Below, piece by piece: positions 7,184-15,452 of a DNA stretch of 45,255 nucleotides. The notes under the pieces were generated by a model that saw nothing but the letters and a program-made list of their open reading frames with translations, did not search any database and was not told where the DNA came from. Source of the stretch: a virus; IMG/VR virus record IMGVR_UViG_3300022562_000962, positions 1 through 45,255 of that record; one strand, 5' to 3'. The position numbers and the translations under genes were made by a program. The number at the start of each line of letters is the position of its first letter. The stretch's first letter is position 1.

Positions 7184-9990
7184 CCCGGCGCTTCTACGCG
7201 ACCTCAACCACGTCGTCCAATCCGCACTCGCTGGGCGGCGGTGCGAGGGCAGCCACCCTCACCCCGCCCGGCACGGGCTCGCCCACCCAACTCGACTTCA
7301 CCGTCTCCGCACAGGCCAATGCCCTGTTCTTCGCGTTCTACTCGCCATCCGGCGAGCCCAACGACGCGGACTGGCCCGCTGGCAACAACGTCTACATCGG
7401 CCAACTCGACGTGGTGGCCTGCGGCGCTGACCTGACGTACGGCACGAACATCGTCACCCAGCCGGGCCACATTGGCCGCGTCAACAGCGCCCTCTCCTCG
7501 GATCTGGAAACGGTCGGGGACGCCCAGTCCTCCACGGGCACCGGGCTCAAGGCCTTCGACGGCCACGGCTCCGGCACATGGAACCCGTCCGCCGGTAGCG
7601 CGAGCGACCGCTACGAGGCCGCCATCAGCATCGAGTCCAGCACGATGCACGGCAACGAGACGTGGAGCGTCAACGTCGATACCAACAACACCTACGTGCA
7701 GGGTCCGTGGGCTGGCTACGCGCTCTCCGGCTACCGCGCCCGCAACGACGATGGCAACGAGACTGGCGCGTCGTGGAAGGAAGCGCAGGACACGACGTGG
7801 ACCCAGCCCATGGACGAGAACTTCCGCGTCCGGTTCCAGATCGACCACCTCGGTGCGCCATCTGGCCTCTCCCCCTCCATCGAACTCTACTTCCGGGTCA
7901 ACGGCGGCTCCTACAACGCGGTCAGTCCCTCCTCGCTCCTGACGTACAACGGCTCGGGCAGCGTCAGCGACGGCACGGCCACGACCAACCAGTTGACGGG
8001 CGGGCAGGGTACGTTCTTCGCAGGCACGGTCCAGACCGCCGTCGCGGTGCCGCCCGCCTTCATCTGGTCCGGGACCGCAGTCCCCGGCGGGCACACCGAG
8101 GTCGAGGCGTGCCTCTACGCCAACAGTTCCGACTTCGCAAACGACGACGTTATCGACCTCCAACTTCAGGACAGCGCCACAGGCGAGGTCATCGGCAGCG
8201 TCCAGTTCACGATTGGCACTGGCAGCGGGGCCCAGACGGTCAGCAACCCGGCACTCCTCGGCGGGGCCACGCTCTACGCTCCCACGGTTGTCCCCGACCA
8301 GTTCGTGACCAGCCCGGCGGTCCTCGGCGGCGCTGGCCTGCTGGCTCCGTCCATTGCCCAGAAGGTCGTGGCCGTCCTGCTGGGTGGAGCGAGTCTCTTT
8401 AGCCCACAGGTCAATCAGCAGGTTGATCCCGGCCTTCTGGGTGGAGCCACCATTCTTGCGCCGGACAACATCCTCGTTGCCCAAACCGTCTCCGACCCGG
8501 CGTTGCTGGGAGGTGCGAACCTCCTTGCGCCCACGGTCATCCCCGACCAGACCGTCTCCGACCCTGCTCTTCAGGGTGGCGCGAACCTGCTTGCGCCCAC
8601 ACTCAACCAGTCTGTCCTTGCTCCAGCTCTGCAGGGTGGAGCTGCACTCCTCAATCCGCAGATCAATCAGTCGGTCAGCGTTGCGGTCACACTGGGAGGA
8701 GCAGCCCTTCTCAATCCACAGGTCAACCAGCAGGTTGCTTCGGGACTGCAGGGTGGTGCTACTCTCCTTGCGCCCACCGTCCAACCCGGCGGGGTCTCGG
8801 TCACCCTCGATGCCGTTCTGGGCGGTGGGTCTCTCCTTGAGCCCACGGTCTCGCTGGCCTCGGGTCCACAGACCGTCTCCGACCCGGCCCTGCTGGGTCC
8901 TGCGGCACTCTTGGCACCACAGGTCAACCAACAGGTTGCCAGCTCCGCTGTGCTCGGTGGGGCCACGATCCTTGCTCCAGCCAGTATCAACCAGCAGGTG
9001 GTCGCAAGCCTGCTCGGTGGTGCGACCATCCTCGCCCCTGCCAGCATCGACCAGCAGGTCCAACCCGGCCTGTTGGGCGGCGCGACGATCCCTGCCCCAA
9101 CCGCATCGGTAGGAGGTGGTGCCCAGACCGTTTCGGACCCGGCGCTGCAGGGTGGGGCAACGCTGCTGGCTCCGACCATCAATCAGTCGGTGCTGGCACC
9201 CTCCCTGCAGGGCGGGGCCGCGCTCCTTGCGCCCACCGTCAACCAGCAGGTTGCGGTCACCACGGTGCTCGGTGGAGCTGCAGTTCTCGCTCCGGATGCG
9301 ATTCATCAACAGGCCCTGCCGGGCGTGCTCGGGGGAGCCACGCTCCTCAGCCCGCAGATTGACCAGCAGGTCGCTAACCCCGCCCTGCTGGGGGGCGCAA
9401 GTACGCTTGCGCCAAGCGTCGTCCAGTTGGTTGCTCCGGGCCTGCTGGGCGGCGCATCCCTCCTCGATCCCGTGCTCTTCCAAGAGCAGATCGTCACCGA
9501 CATGGCGGTACTGGGCGGGGCCGTCCTTCCCGCCCCGCAGGTGCTGCTGTTCAACCAGTACGTCACCCCGGACCCGCTGGGTGGTGCGACCCTGCTGGCT
9601 CCGGCCACGCAGGGCGTGGACGTGCCGCTCCTCGGGGGTGCCGCCCTGCTCGATCCGGAGAACATCACGCAGGTCGTCACCCTCAACACGGTGCTTGGTG
9701 GGGCGACCACCCTCGCCCCGGTCGGCATCCAGCACAGCGTCCAGCCTGACCTTCAGGGTGGCGCAACCATCCTCACCCCCACCGCCGAGCACACCGGGCC
9801 GCAGTTCGTGGCCATGAGCCTGCTGGGGGGTGCCACGCTCCTCGCCCCGACGGCGATGGGGATCGACATGCCTGAGCCTCTGGGCGGCGCGGTGCTTCTC
9901 GCGCCGGTCGTCCTCGATGACATGTCGGGCTTCAACGAGCAGACCCGACAGAACGATCCACCCACTCGAATCCAGAAGTACGCGGGCTAG
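7180..9990 (+). CDS. Repeat-rich fibre-like structural protein (27 LGGA repeats)
   Basis: A 936-aa protein. Residues 1 to about 355 form a Gly/Ser/Thr/Asn-rich, probably beta-sandwich region. From about residue 359 to 910 there are 27 degenerate units with the core L-(L/Q)-G-G-A-x-(L/I)-L-x-P, separated by about 8-20 residues that often contain NQQV or TVSDPA. The last ~25 residues are polar. Such regular short hydrophobic repeats suggest a beta-solenoid or extended fibre, perhaps a head fibre or tail spike shaft. The ATG at 7180 is preferred over GTG 7171 because it overlaps the upstream stop (ATGA) and has GGGAG upstream. No enzymatic domain is visible. Confidence 0.8.
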   Translation: MTRRFYATSTTSSNPHSLGGGARAATLTPPGTGSPTQLDFTVSAQANALFFAFYSPSGEPNDADWPAGNNVYIGQLDVVACGADLTYGTNIVTQPGHIGRVNSALSSDLETVGDAQSSTGTGLKAFDGHGSGTWNPSAGSASDRYEAAISIESSTMHGNETWSVNVDTNNTYVQGPWAGYALSGYRARNDDGNETGASWKEAQDTTWTQPMDENFRVRFQIDHLGAPSGLSPSIELYFRVNGGSYNAVSPSSLLTYNGSGSVSDGTATTNQLTGGQGTFFAGTVQTAVAVPPAFIWSGTAVPGGHTEVEACLYANSSDFANDDVIDLQLQDSATGEVIGSVQFTIGTGSGAQTVSNPALLGGATLYAPTVVPDQFVTSPAVLGGAGLLAPSIAQKVVAVLLGGASLFSPQVNQQVDPGLLGGATILAPDNILVAQTVSDPALLGGANLLAPTVIPDQTVSDPALQGGANLLAPTLNQSVLAPALQGGAALLNPQINQSVSVAVTLGGAALLNPQVNQQVASGLQGGATLLAPTVQPGGVSVTLDAVLGGGSLLEPTVSLASGPQTVSDPALLGPAALLAPQVNQQVASSAVLGGATILAPASINQQVVASLLGGATILAPASIDQQVQPGLLGGATIPAPTASVGGGAQTVSDPALQGGATLLAPTINQSVLAPSLQGGAALLAPTVNQQVAVTTVLGGAAVLAPDAIHQQALPGVLGGATLLSPQIDQQVANPALLGGASTLAPSVVQLVAPGLLGGASLLDPVLFQEQIVTDMAVLGGAVLPAPQVLLFNQYVTPDPLGGATLLAPATQGVDVPLLGGAALLDPENITQVVTLNTVLGGATTLAPVGIQHSVQPDLQGGATILTPTAEHTGPQFVAMSLLGGATLLAPTAMGIDMPEPLGGAVLLAPVVLDDMSGFNEQTRQNDPPTRIQKYAG
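8250..9910 (+). repeat. Tandem LGGAxLLAP coding repeats
   Basis: The 27 protein repeats give diverged DNA repeats of irregular length (about 45-80 bp). DNA identity between units is partial, so the array looks old or kept by selection on the protein. Copy number could change by recombination between units. Confidence 0.8.
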
Positions 9991-10004
9991 AATACGAGGC
10001 GGTT

Positions 10005-10643
10005 ATGAGCACCCTGCAGGAGATCCGGACCAAGGTTGCGACGGAGATCAGGGATCCCCTGCTCTCTACCTTCAACTCGACCACGCTCGATCAGATGATC
10101 AACAACGGGATCACCGAGATCAACTTCGTGTGGCCGAAGGAATACTACGAAGAGGTGGCGGGCTCGAACCTCGATGATCTGGTGACCAGTGGGACCCTGC
10201 CCGACAGCATGGTCACCAGTCTCTTCCGGATTGAGTGGTATCGGGATGGCGTGTTCTATGCGAGGCTCACGCAGAACGAGCTGCTGGACACGGCGCAGGA
10301 TGGCTGGGATCTCCACGGCGGCCAGCTCTTCTTCCCACAGCGGGTGGCCGACCTGCTCGACAGCAGCGTTGATACCTTCCGTCTGTGGGGCTACAAGGAA
10401 CGGGCGCTGTTGGTGAACGACGCCGACGTGGCGGACCTGACCGACTCGCAGGAATGGGGCGTGCGGGCGTATGCGCGGTGGCAGGCGTTCGTGCTGCTGA
10501 CCCACGACCGGGCTCTCTTCACCCAGTGGCAGGCCCAGTCCAACAACGCGGACATCAGCCCCACCCAGCTCGCTCAGATGGTCAACTTGTACGGCGGCGA
10601 ATGGCAGGACATCCGGAAGCACCTGCGGCGCTTGCGGAGGTAG
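10005..10643 (+). CDS. Head-tail connector/adaptor-like protein
   Basis: A 212-aa, mostly helical protein. The N-terminus (STLQEIRTKVATEIRDPLLSTFNSTTLDQMINNGITEINFVWPKEYYEE) looks like phage adaptor proteins that begin with a helical domain binding the portal ring, where the phrase 'D..T...l...iN.aI.ei' recurs. A GAGGCGG ribosome site precedes the ATG. It is followed after 4 bp by the Dit-like gene, which places it between head and tail functions. The assignment is by pattern and order. Confidence 0.65.
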   Translation: MSTLQEIRTKVATEIRDPLLSTFNSTTLDQMINNGITEINFVWPKEYYEEVAGSNLDDLVTSGTLPDSMVTSLFRIEWYRDGVFYARLTQNELLDTAQDGWDLHGGQLFFPQRVADLLDSSVDTFRLWGYKERALLVNDADVADLTDSQEWGVRAYARWQAFVLLTHDRALFTQWQAQSNNADISPTQLAQMVNLYGGEWQDIRKHLRRLRR

Positions 10644-10647
10644 AACC

Positions 10648-11553
10648 GTGGACCTGACTCGTCAGATCGGCTATCGCGGGTTCGCTGCCAACACGCTGAC
10701 CAAGGACCCCAACAACGCCCTGTACGGATGTGAGGTCAAGCGCGTCCAGTACCCGGGCGTGGATGGTGTGGGCTACGACGAGAAGTCGGCCCAGTCGGAT
10801 GGCTATGACGCCTCGGACGTGTACCTCGGCAAGCGTGTGCTTCAGCTCACCATGGCCGCCTACGGGCGGACCCGGGGCGAGTGCTGGGACTACTGGCAGC
10901 AGGCGGTGAGCGCCTTCACACCCTCGGCGGCCTACCTTGACAGCCCCGGCGACAAGGGCTTCCTGCCACTCGACTTCTATGTCCCGACCTCGAACCTGAT
11001 CGACTTCCCAGACGGCTACATCCACAAGCAGATCCTCGCCCGTCCGGTGCGACAGCCGACCATCATCTGGGAGTCGGACATCCACGGTGGATTCGATGAC
11101 CGGCCCGCGTCCATGCAGTTCACGGTCCTGCTGGAAGCGATTGACCCTCGGGTCTATGGCTTCATCCCACAGGAGTGGGACATCTACGACCAGCTCCCGG
11201 TGCATGCCGGGGACCTGACCAATCTCGGTGACTATCCGAGTCCGCTCAACATCCTGCTGGAGGTCCAGAGCGGAACGGGTGGCAGCTTCCACTTCGTGGG
11301 TGCCGGGACTGACATGGTGATCACGGTGGACAACGAGTCCTATACCCAGACGGTGCGCTACAGCGCGTCGAAGAAGGTGCTGACGGTCGAGATCCAGAAC
11401 GTGGAAACGCTGCGCATGGACTCGCTCACCTTCAACCAGCAAACGACCCACCCGCTGGTCCCGGTCGGGACCTCGGCCTTCACGTTCTCGATCAACGGTG
11501 GTCTGACCGTGCTGGATGGCACCCGCTTCTGGTTCTGGGATGCGTGGGCCTGA
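10648..11553 (+). CDS. Distal-tail (Dit)-like protein
   Basis: A 301-aa protein with Dit-like features: an early 'VKRVQYPGVDGVGYDEKSAQSDGYDASDVYLGKRVLQLTMAAYGRTRGECWDYWQQ' region, where a yields-length-change pattern plus w..l..a is typical of tail-tip hub N-domains, then a beta-rich C-terminal half. It would connect tail shaft and tip. The GTG start has GGAGG 7 nt upstream (inside the end of the previous gene). Its stop overlaps the next start as TGATG. This fold is mainly known from long-tailed phages, which contrasts with the apparent lack of tube and tape-measure genes here. Confidence 0.6.
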   Translation: MDLTRQIGYRGFAANTLTKDPNNALYGCEVKRVQYPGVDGVGYDEKSAQSDGYDASDVYLGKRVLQLTMAAYGRTRGECWDYWQQAVSAFTPSAAYLDSPGDKGFLPLDFYVPTSNLIDFPDGYIHKQILARPVRQPTIIWESDIHGGFDDRPASMQFTVLLEAIDPRVYGFIPQEWDIYDQLPVHAGDLTNLGDYPSPLNILLEVQSGTGGSFHFVGAGTDMVITVDNESYTQTVRYSASKKVLTVEIQNVETLRMDSLTFNQQTTHPLVPVGTSAFTFSINGGLTVLDGTRFWFWDAWA

Positions 11554-14500
11554 TGGCGCAGCGGACGTGGTACTGCAACTGGGATGTCAACGACCGCTGG
11601 AAGTACGACCCACGGTATGCATCCGGTGGCTACAACGGGGCTGATCGGCACCTGCGCATCGGCCTGTACTACGCCGAGAACTTCATCTATCGGGCCTACC
11701 TGAACTTCGCCTTCGACTGGACCGGCATCGCCCGCATCAACAAGGCCACCCTGCACCTGCGCACCGGCCCGCCTGCGCACGGGGCGCTGGGGACCGAGGG
11801 CAAGTTCTTCGTCCGCCGTCTGACACAGGCCATCGGAGCCGAGCCCAGCGACGGCGAGAACCTGTGGACCAGCCCCCGGCAGGGGCTGACGTGGGGCAAC
11901 CCGTCGGTCGTGGTCAACCCGCCCTTGCAGGGCAACAAGGACTTCACGGTCGATGTGACCAAGCACGTCTCAAAGTGGGCCCCCAATATCGTTGAGACCC
12001 CAGACGGTCCCGGGCCCGGCTTGAGCGCCTATGGCCTGATCTTGATGGCCTACACCGAGACGAAGAACGCCTACAGCACTGAGATCTACAGCCGGACGGC
12101 GACGAACAACATCGCCTATCGGCCCAAGATCGTCATCGACTATGACCCGATCCCGACTCCGGGCAAGCCGACCGGGATGAGTCCGTCCGGTACTCTCAGC
12201 GTCCTGCCGGACGACTTCACCGGAGCCTTCAACGGTGGCCTGCCCGCTGACCGGCTGACCACGACGCACATTCAGGTCTTCCCGCTTGGAGAGGCATCAG
12301 CGATATGGAACAAGCAGCGAATCGCCACAGATTCCGAGCAGCAGTCCAGCCAGTTCTCGGTCCCGCTCCCCGAGTTTCTGCGATCAGGAACAACCTACGA
12401 ATGGCGGGCGCGGGTACAGGACCAGCGCGGGACGTGGAGCCCATACAGCTCGAAGATCCAGTTCAAGCAGGCGGACTCACCGCCGAGCGTGGCACTGCAA
12501 CCGGCGGCCTTGGGGTCAGTCGCGTCCCTGTCCGGCGTTCACTTCCGTGGGGTGTTCTCGGACCCGGACCCGAAAGACAGGCTTGGCTCCCTCCGCATCC
12601 AGCTTCGACCGACGACGCCCCCCGGCGACCCCGACTGGGACTCCGATACGAACCTGTGGGACACCGGGGATACACCACCCCGGAGAGAGGAGGTCTACCC
12701 TCGATCCTCGGCAGGGTTCAATCAGCTCGGGGTCCTGCCGTGGCAGGGGAATCCATTGGGGTTCGTGGACCGTCTCTACGGCGGTCAGGCTCTGACAGCG
12801 GGAAGCTACTCGTGGAGGATGCGAGTCTCAGATCGGTGGAACGCCCACTCTGACTGGGAGTACGGCACCCTTACCCTCACGCAGGACTGGGCACCGAGCC
12901 AGCTCGACATCGAGTTCCTTGCCGAGAACGCCGACCGCAAGCCGAAGACCCGGGTCCTGATCCGGGGCATGGATGGCAACCGGGGGCCCGCCGATCCGCC
13001 GCTGGCCATCATCGAGAACGCGGCCAACGTGGGGGCCTCGCAATACTTCAACGCGGGCGGGGAGTTCTACATGACCCTGCCTGCCAACCATGCTCAGGTC
13101 TCGGTCATCGAGCCGTGGCAGGTCCACTACGCGGTCGAGGTATGGCGAGCGGATCGCTGGGAAGAGAAGTTCGCCGGGCTGATCACGGACTTCAACGCCA
13201 CGCAGGACGACGTGATCTTCTACGGCGAGGACTACCTTGCCCTGTTCAACCGCATGGTCGATGACCGCTACATCGAGGGCGCACCCGACAAGTCGTACAC
13301 CGATGGTGGCTCCAAGTACGTTGAGACCACAATCAACGATGTCTTCGTGGACCAGTTCAACGAGGCCATCGGTAAGACCGACAGCCTCGTTGGCTTCATC
13401 AGCATCGGGGCACATGACACCTTCTCCGAAGAGGTCACGATCTACTCCACCTTCACGCCGTACCTCGACTTCGTGGTCGGCCTGCTGCAGAGCCACCAGC
13501 AGGGCACTGGGGTCCGGTCCCGCATCTGGGTCCAGAAGAAGGCAGACCTGTCCGGCTACGAGATCGTGTGGCAGCACGACCCCGGGATCGACCGCGACAA
13601 GATGCGGCTGGAGTACGGCTCCCTGATTCAGGCGTTCGAGCTGGTGGGCTTCGGGGAGTTCGCATCCAAGGTCCACGGCATCGGTAAGGCCCGCATCGGC
13701 ACGGAGCTGATGTACAAGAGCGCCAGCGCACCCGGCATCGACACGGCCATCTACGGACGCAGCGAGAAGGTCAACGTCTGGGATGACGTGGAGGATAAGA
13801 ACGACCTTCAGCGCCGGGTGAAGCAGGCTGCGGGGCGTGCCGGGAAGGTCGGTAAGCGCATCGCCCTCGGCATCCGGGTGGACGGGATCCTTCCGTTCGA
13901 CGGCTACGACATCACCGACAACGTGCGGGTCGTGATCCAGCGTGGCGTGGTTGACACCACACGCTACGGGTCCGGCTACTGGTCTGTGCTCGGAACGGAG
14001 TGGGTCGTCTACCCGGATGGGCAGACCGAGACCACGCTGGTCATCCTTCCCAAGGAAGATGCCGTCCCGCCCGACCCGGACCTGATCCCGTCCGATCCGA
14101 TCCTCGCCGGGCGCGAGTGGGAGGTGGGATACGAGCCCCCGGTGCAGGGCGTGAACACCGGGAAGCTCTACCTTGATCTCACAACCGGCATCACCTACGT
14201 CCTGCAGGCCGACGGCAGCTACGTCATCGCCGGGCAGCCGGACGTGGTGCCACCGCCGCAGGGCCTGAGCATCTACACCGCCAACGTCATCGGCAGTAAC
14301 GGCGAGCCGGTGGTGAAGCTGACCGTGACCGTCAACGATCCCGCCTCGACATCCATCCGGGGAACGTGGGTTGAGGTCACATACGAGAACGATGGCCAGC
14401 AGCCACCGGGCCCGCTCTGGAACGAGAACGGCGGCCACTCCTACCTGCTCTTCATCCCACAGGGCGAGACCAGCGCCAGCGTCGAGGGTGTGCCGGGCGG

Positions 14501-15452
14501 CCTGCTGTACTACGCCCGGGCATGGGCCGTGGACTTCGTGGGCACCTTCAGCGGGCGCAGCGCCTCAGCCGACGTGACGACCACGGCGGTCAAGGACGAG
14601 TCGGCCCCGGCGGTCCCGCAGCAGGTGCAGATCACCGGCAGCGTCAATGCGCTGGCCGTGGGCTGGCTGCCCAGCGCAGCGGGCGACCTCCAGTTCTACG
14701 AGGTCCGCTACGCAGTGGACGATGGCACCGGGACAGGGGTTGGTGGCTCCCCGGTGTGGACGACCCTGCGGGCTCGCACCTCGTTCATCTACATCGGCTC
14801 GCTCCTGTCCGAGCAGCAGTATTGGCTGCAGGTGCGGGCGGTGGACTCCAGTGGCAATGTCGAGGATGCCGGGCCCCCGGTCATGGCAGTGGACTACATC
14901 GACAACCCGGACACGGGCTGGACCGACCTTGTGACCGGAACGACGACACTGATCGAGGCCGAGTTGCTGGACCTTGGCATCATCAGCGACGAGCACATCT
15001 CGGCGGCTGGCCTGAGTGCCGAGGTGATCCACGCCGGACTGCTGCGGGTCAACACCTCGGACGCCGACATGATCGACGGCATCGAGATTTGGGACGCGGG
15101 TGTGCTGGTCGGGCTCTGGAACGAGACCGGGCTCTATATCTACGACTCGGCGGATGCCAGCAACTACGTCCGCCTGTACGAGGCAGGAATCACCGTCTTC
15201 GCCAACGGTGTGCCCTCAACCGCCATCACCCCGGCGGGGATCAACGCCTCGGCCATCACCTTCGGCACGGTGCCCGGTGGCCACAACATCCTGTACAACT
15301 CCTCGTTCGAGCTGGCCGATTACAACACCCCGGCCAACGAGGACATCACATGGTCGGTGGCTGCGGACTGGACGAGCAGTGCCTACATCGAGTCGAACAT
15401 CGACGCCACCTATACGGGTGACAAGGTGTATGCCACCGGGGTCAGCTTCTGA
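11553..15452 (+). CDS. Large tail-tip/minor tail protein (Gp37-like) with DNRLRE-like and Fn3-like domains
   Basis: A 1299-aa protein. Residues 1-190 resemble DNRLRE-type beta-sandwich domains (RAYLNFAFDW..I..A.L.LR, then a D-x-T..V..W segment). Residues about 200-430 contain two Fn3-like modules. Residues about 435-830 resemble the siphovirus Gp37/prophage-tail hub type (FYMTLPANHAQVSVIEPWQVHYAVEVWR, then a domain with GEDYLALFNR). Fn3-like modules return at about 890-1110 and a beta-rich C-terminus follows. It likely forms the tail tip and contacts host glycans. ATG 11553 is chosen because it overlaps the upstream stop and matches the MAQRT start of the next gene. The long antisense frames over it are composition artefacts. 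Confidence 0.75.
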   Translation: MAQRTWYCNWDVNDRWKYDPRYASGGYNGADRHLRIGLYYAENFIYRAYLNFAFDWTGIARINKATLHLRTGPPAHGALGTEGKFFVRRLTQAIGAEPSDGENLWTSPRQGLTWGNPSVVVNPPLQGNKDFTVDVTKHVSKWAPNIVETPDGPGPGLSAYGLILMAYTETKNAYSTEIYSRTATNNIAYRPKIVIDYDPIPTPGKPTGMSPSGTLSVLPDDFTGAFNGGLPADRLTTTHIQVFPLGEASAIWNKQRIATDSEQQSSQFSVPLPEFLRSGTTYEWRARVQDQRGTWSPYSSKIQFKQADSPPSVALQPAALGSVASLSGVHFRGVFSDPDPKDRLGSLRIQLRPTTPPGDPDWDSDTNLWDTGDTPPRREEVYPRSSAGFNQLGVLPWQGNPLGFVDRLYGGQALTAGSYSWRMRVSDRWNAHSDWEYGTLTLTQDWAPSQLDIEFLAENADRKPKTRVLIRGMDGNRGPADPPLAIIENAANVGASQYFNAGGEFYMTLPANHAQVSVIEPWQVHYAVEVWRADRWEEKFAGLITDFNATQDDVIFYGEDYLALFNRMVDDRYIEGAPDKSYTDGGSKYVETTINDVFVDQFNEAIGKTDSLVGFISIGAHDTFSEEVTIYSTFTPYLDFVVGLLQSHQQGTGVRSRIWVQKKADLSGYEIVWQHDPGIDRDKMRLEYGSLIQAFELVGFGEFASKVHGIGKARIGTELMYKSASAPGIDTAIYGRSEKVNVWDDVEDKNDLQRRVKQAAGRAGKVGKRIALGIRVDGILPFDGYDITDNVRVVIQRGVVDTTRYGSGYWSVLGTEWVVYPDGQTETTLVILPKEDAVPPDPDLIPSDPILAGREWEVGYEPPVQGVNTGKLYLDLTTGITYVLQADGSYVIAGQPDVVPPPQGLSIYTANVIGSNGEPVVKLTVTVNDPASTSIRGTWVEVTYENDGQQPPGPLWNENGGHSYLLFIPQGETSASVEGVPGGLLYYARAWAVDFVGTFSGRSASADVTTTAVKDESAPAVPQQVQITGSVNALAVGWLPSAAGDLQFYEVRYAVDDGTGTGVGGSPVWTTLRARTSFIYIGSLLSEQQYWLQVRAVDSSGNVEDAGPPVMAVDYIDNPDTGWTDLVTGTTTLIEAELLDLGIISDEHISAAGLSAEVIHAGLLRVNTSDADMIDGIEIWDAGVLVGLWNETGLYIYDSADASNYVRLYEAGITVFANGVPSTAITPAGINASAITFGTVPGGHNILYNSSFELADYNTPANEDITWSVAADWTSSAYIESNIDATYTGDKVYATGVSF

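Noticed and set aside
7204-9792. 862-aa antisense frame over the LGGA-repeat gene
   Set aside because: Its repeats mirror the sense-strand repeats, it lacks a ribosome site, and the sense gene fits the coupled order of neighbours.
12828-14438. 536-aa antisense frame over the tail-tip gene
   Set aside because: No recognisable domain, no ribosome site, and it opposes a well-supported late gene.
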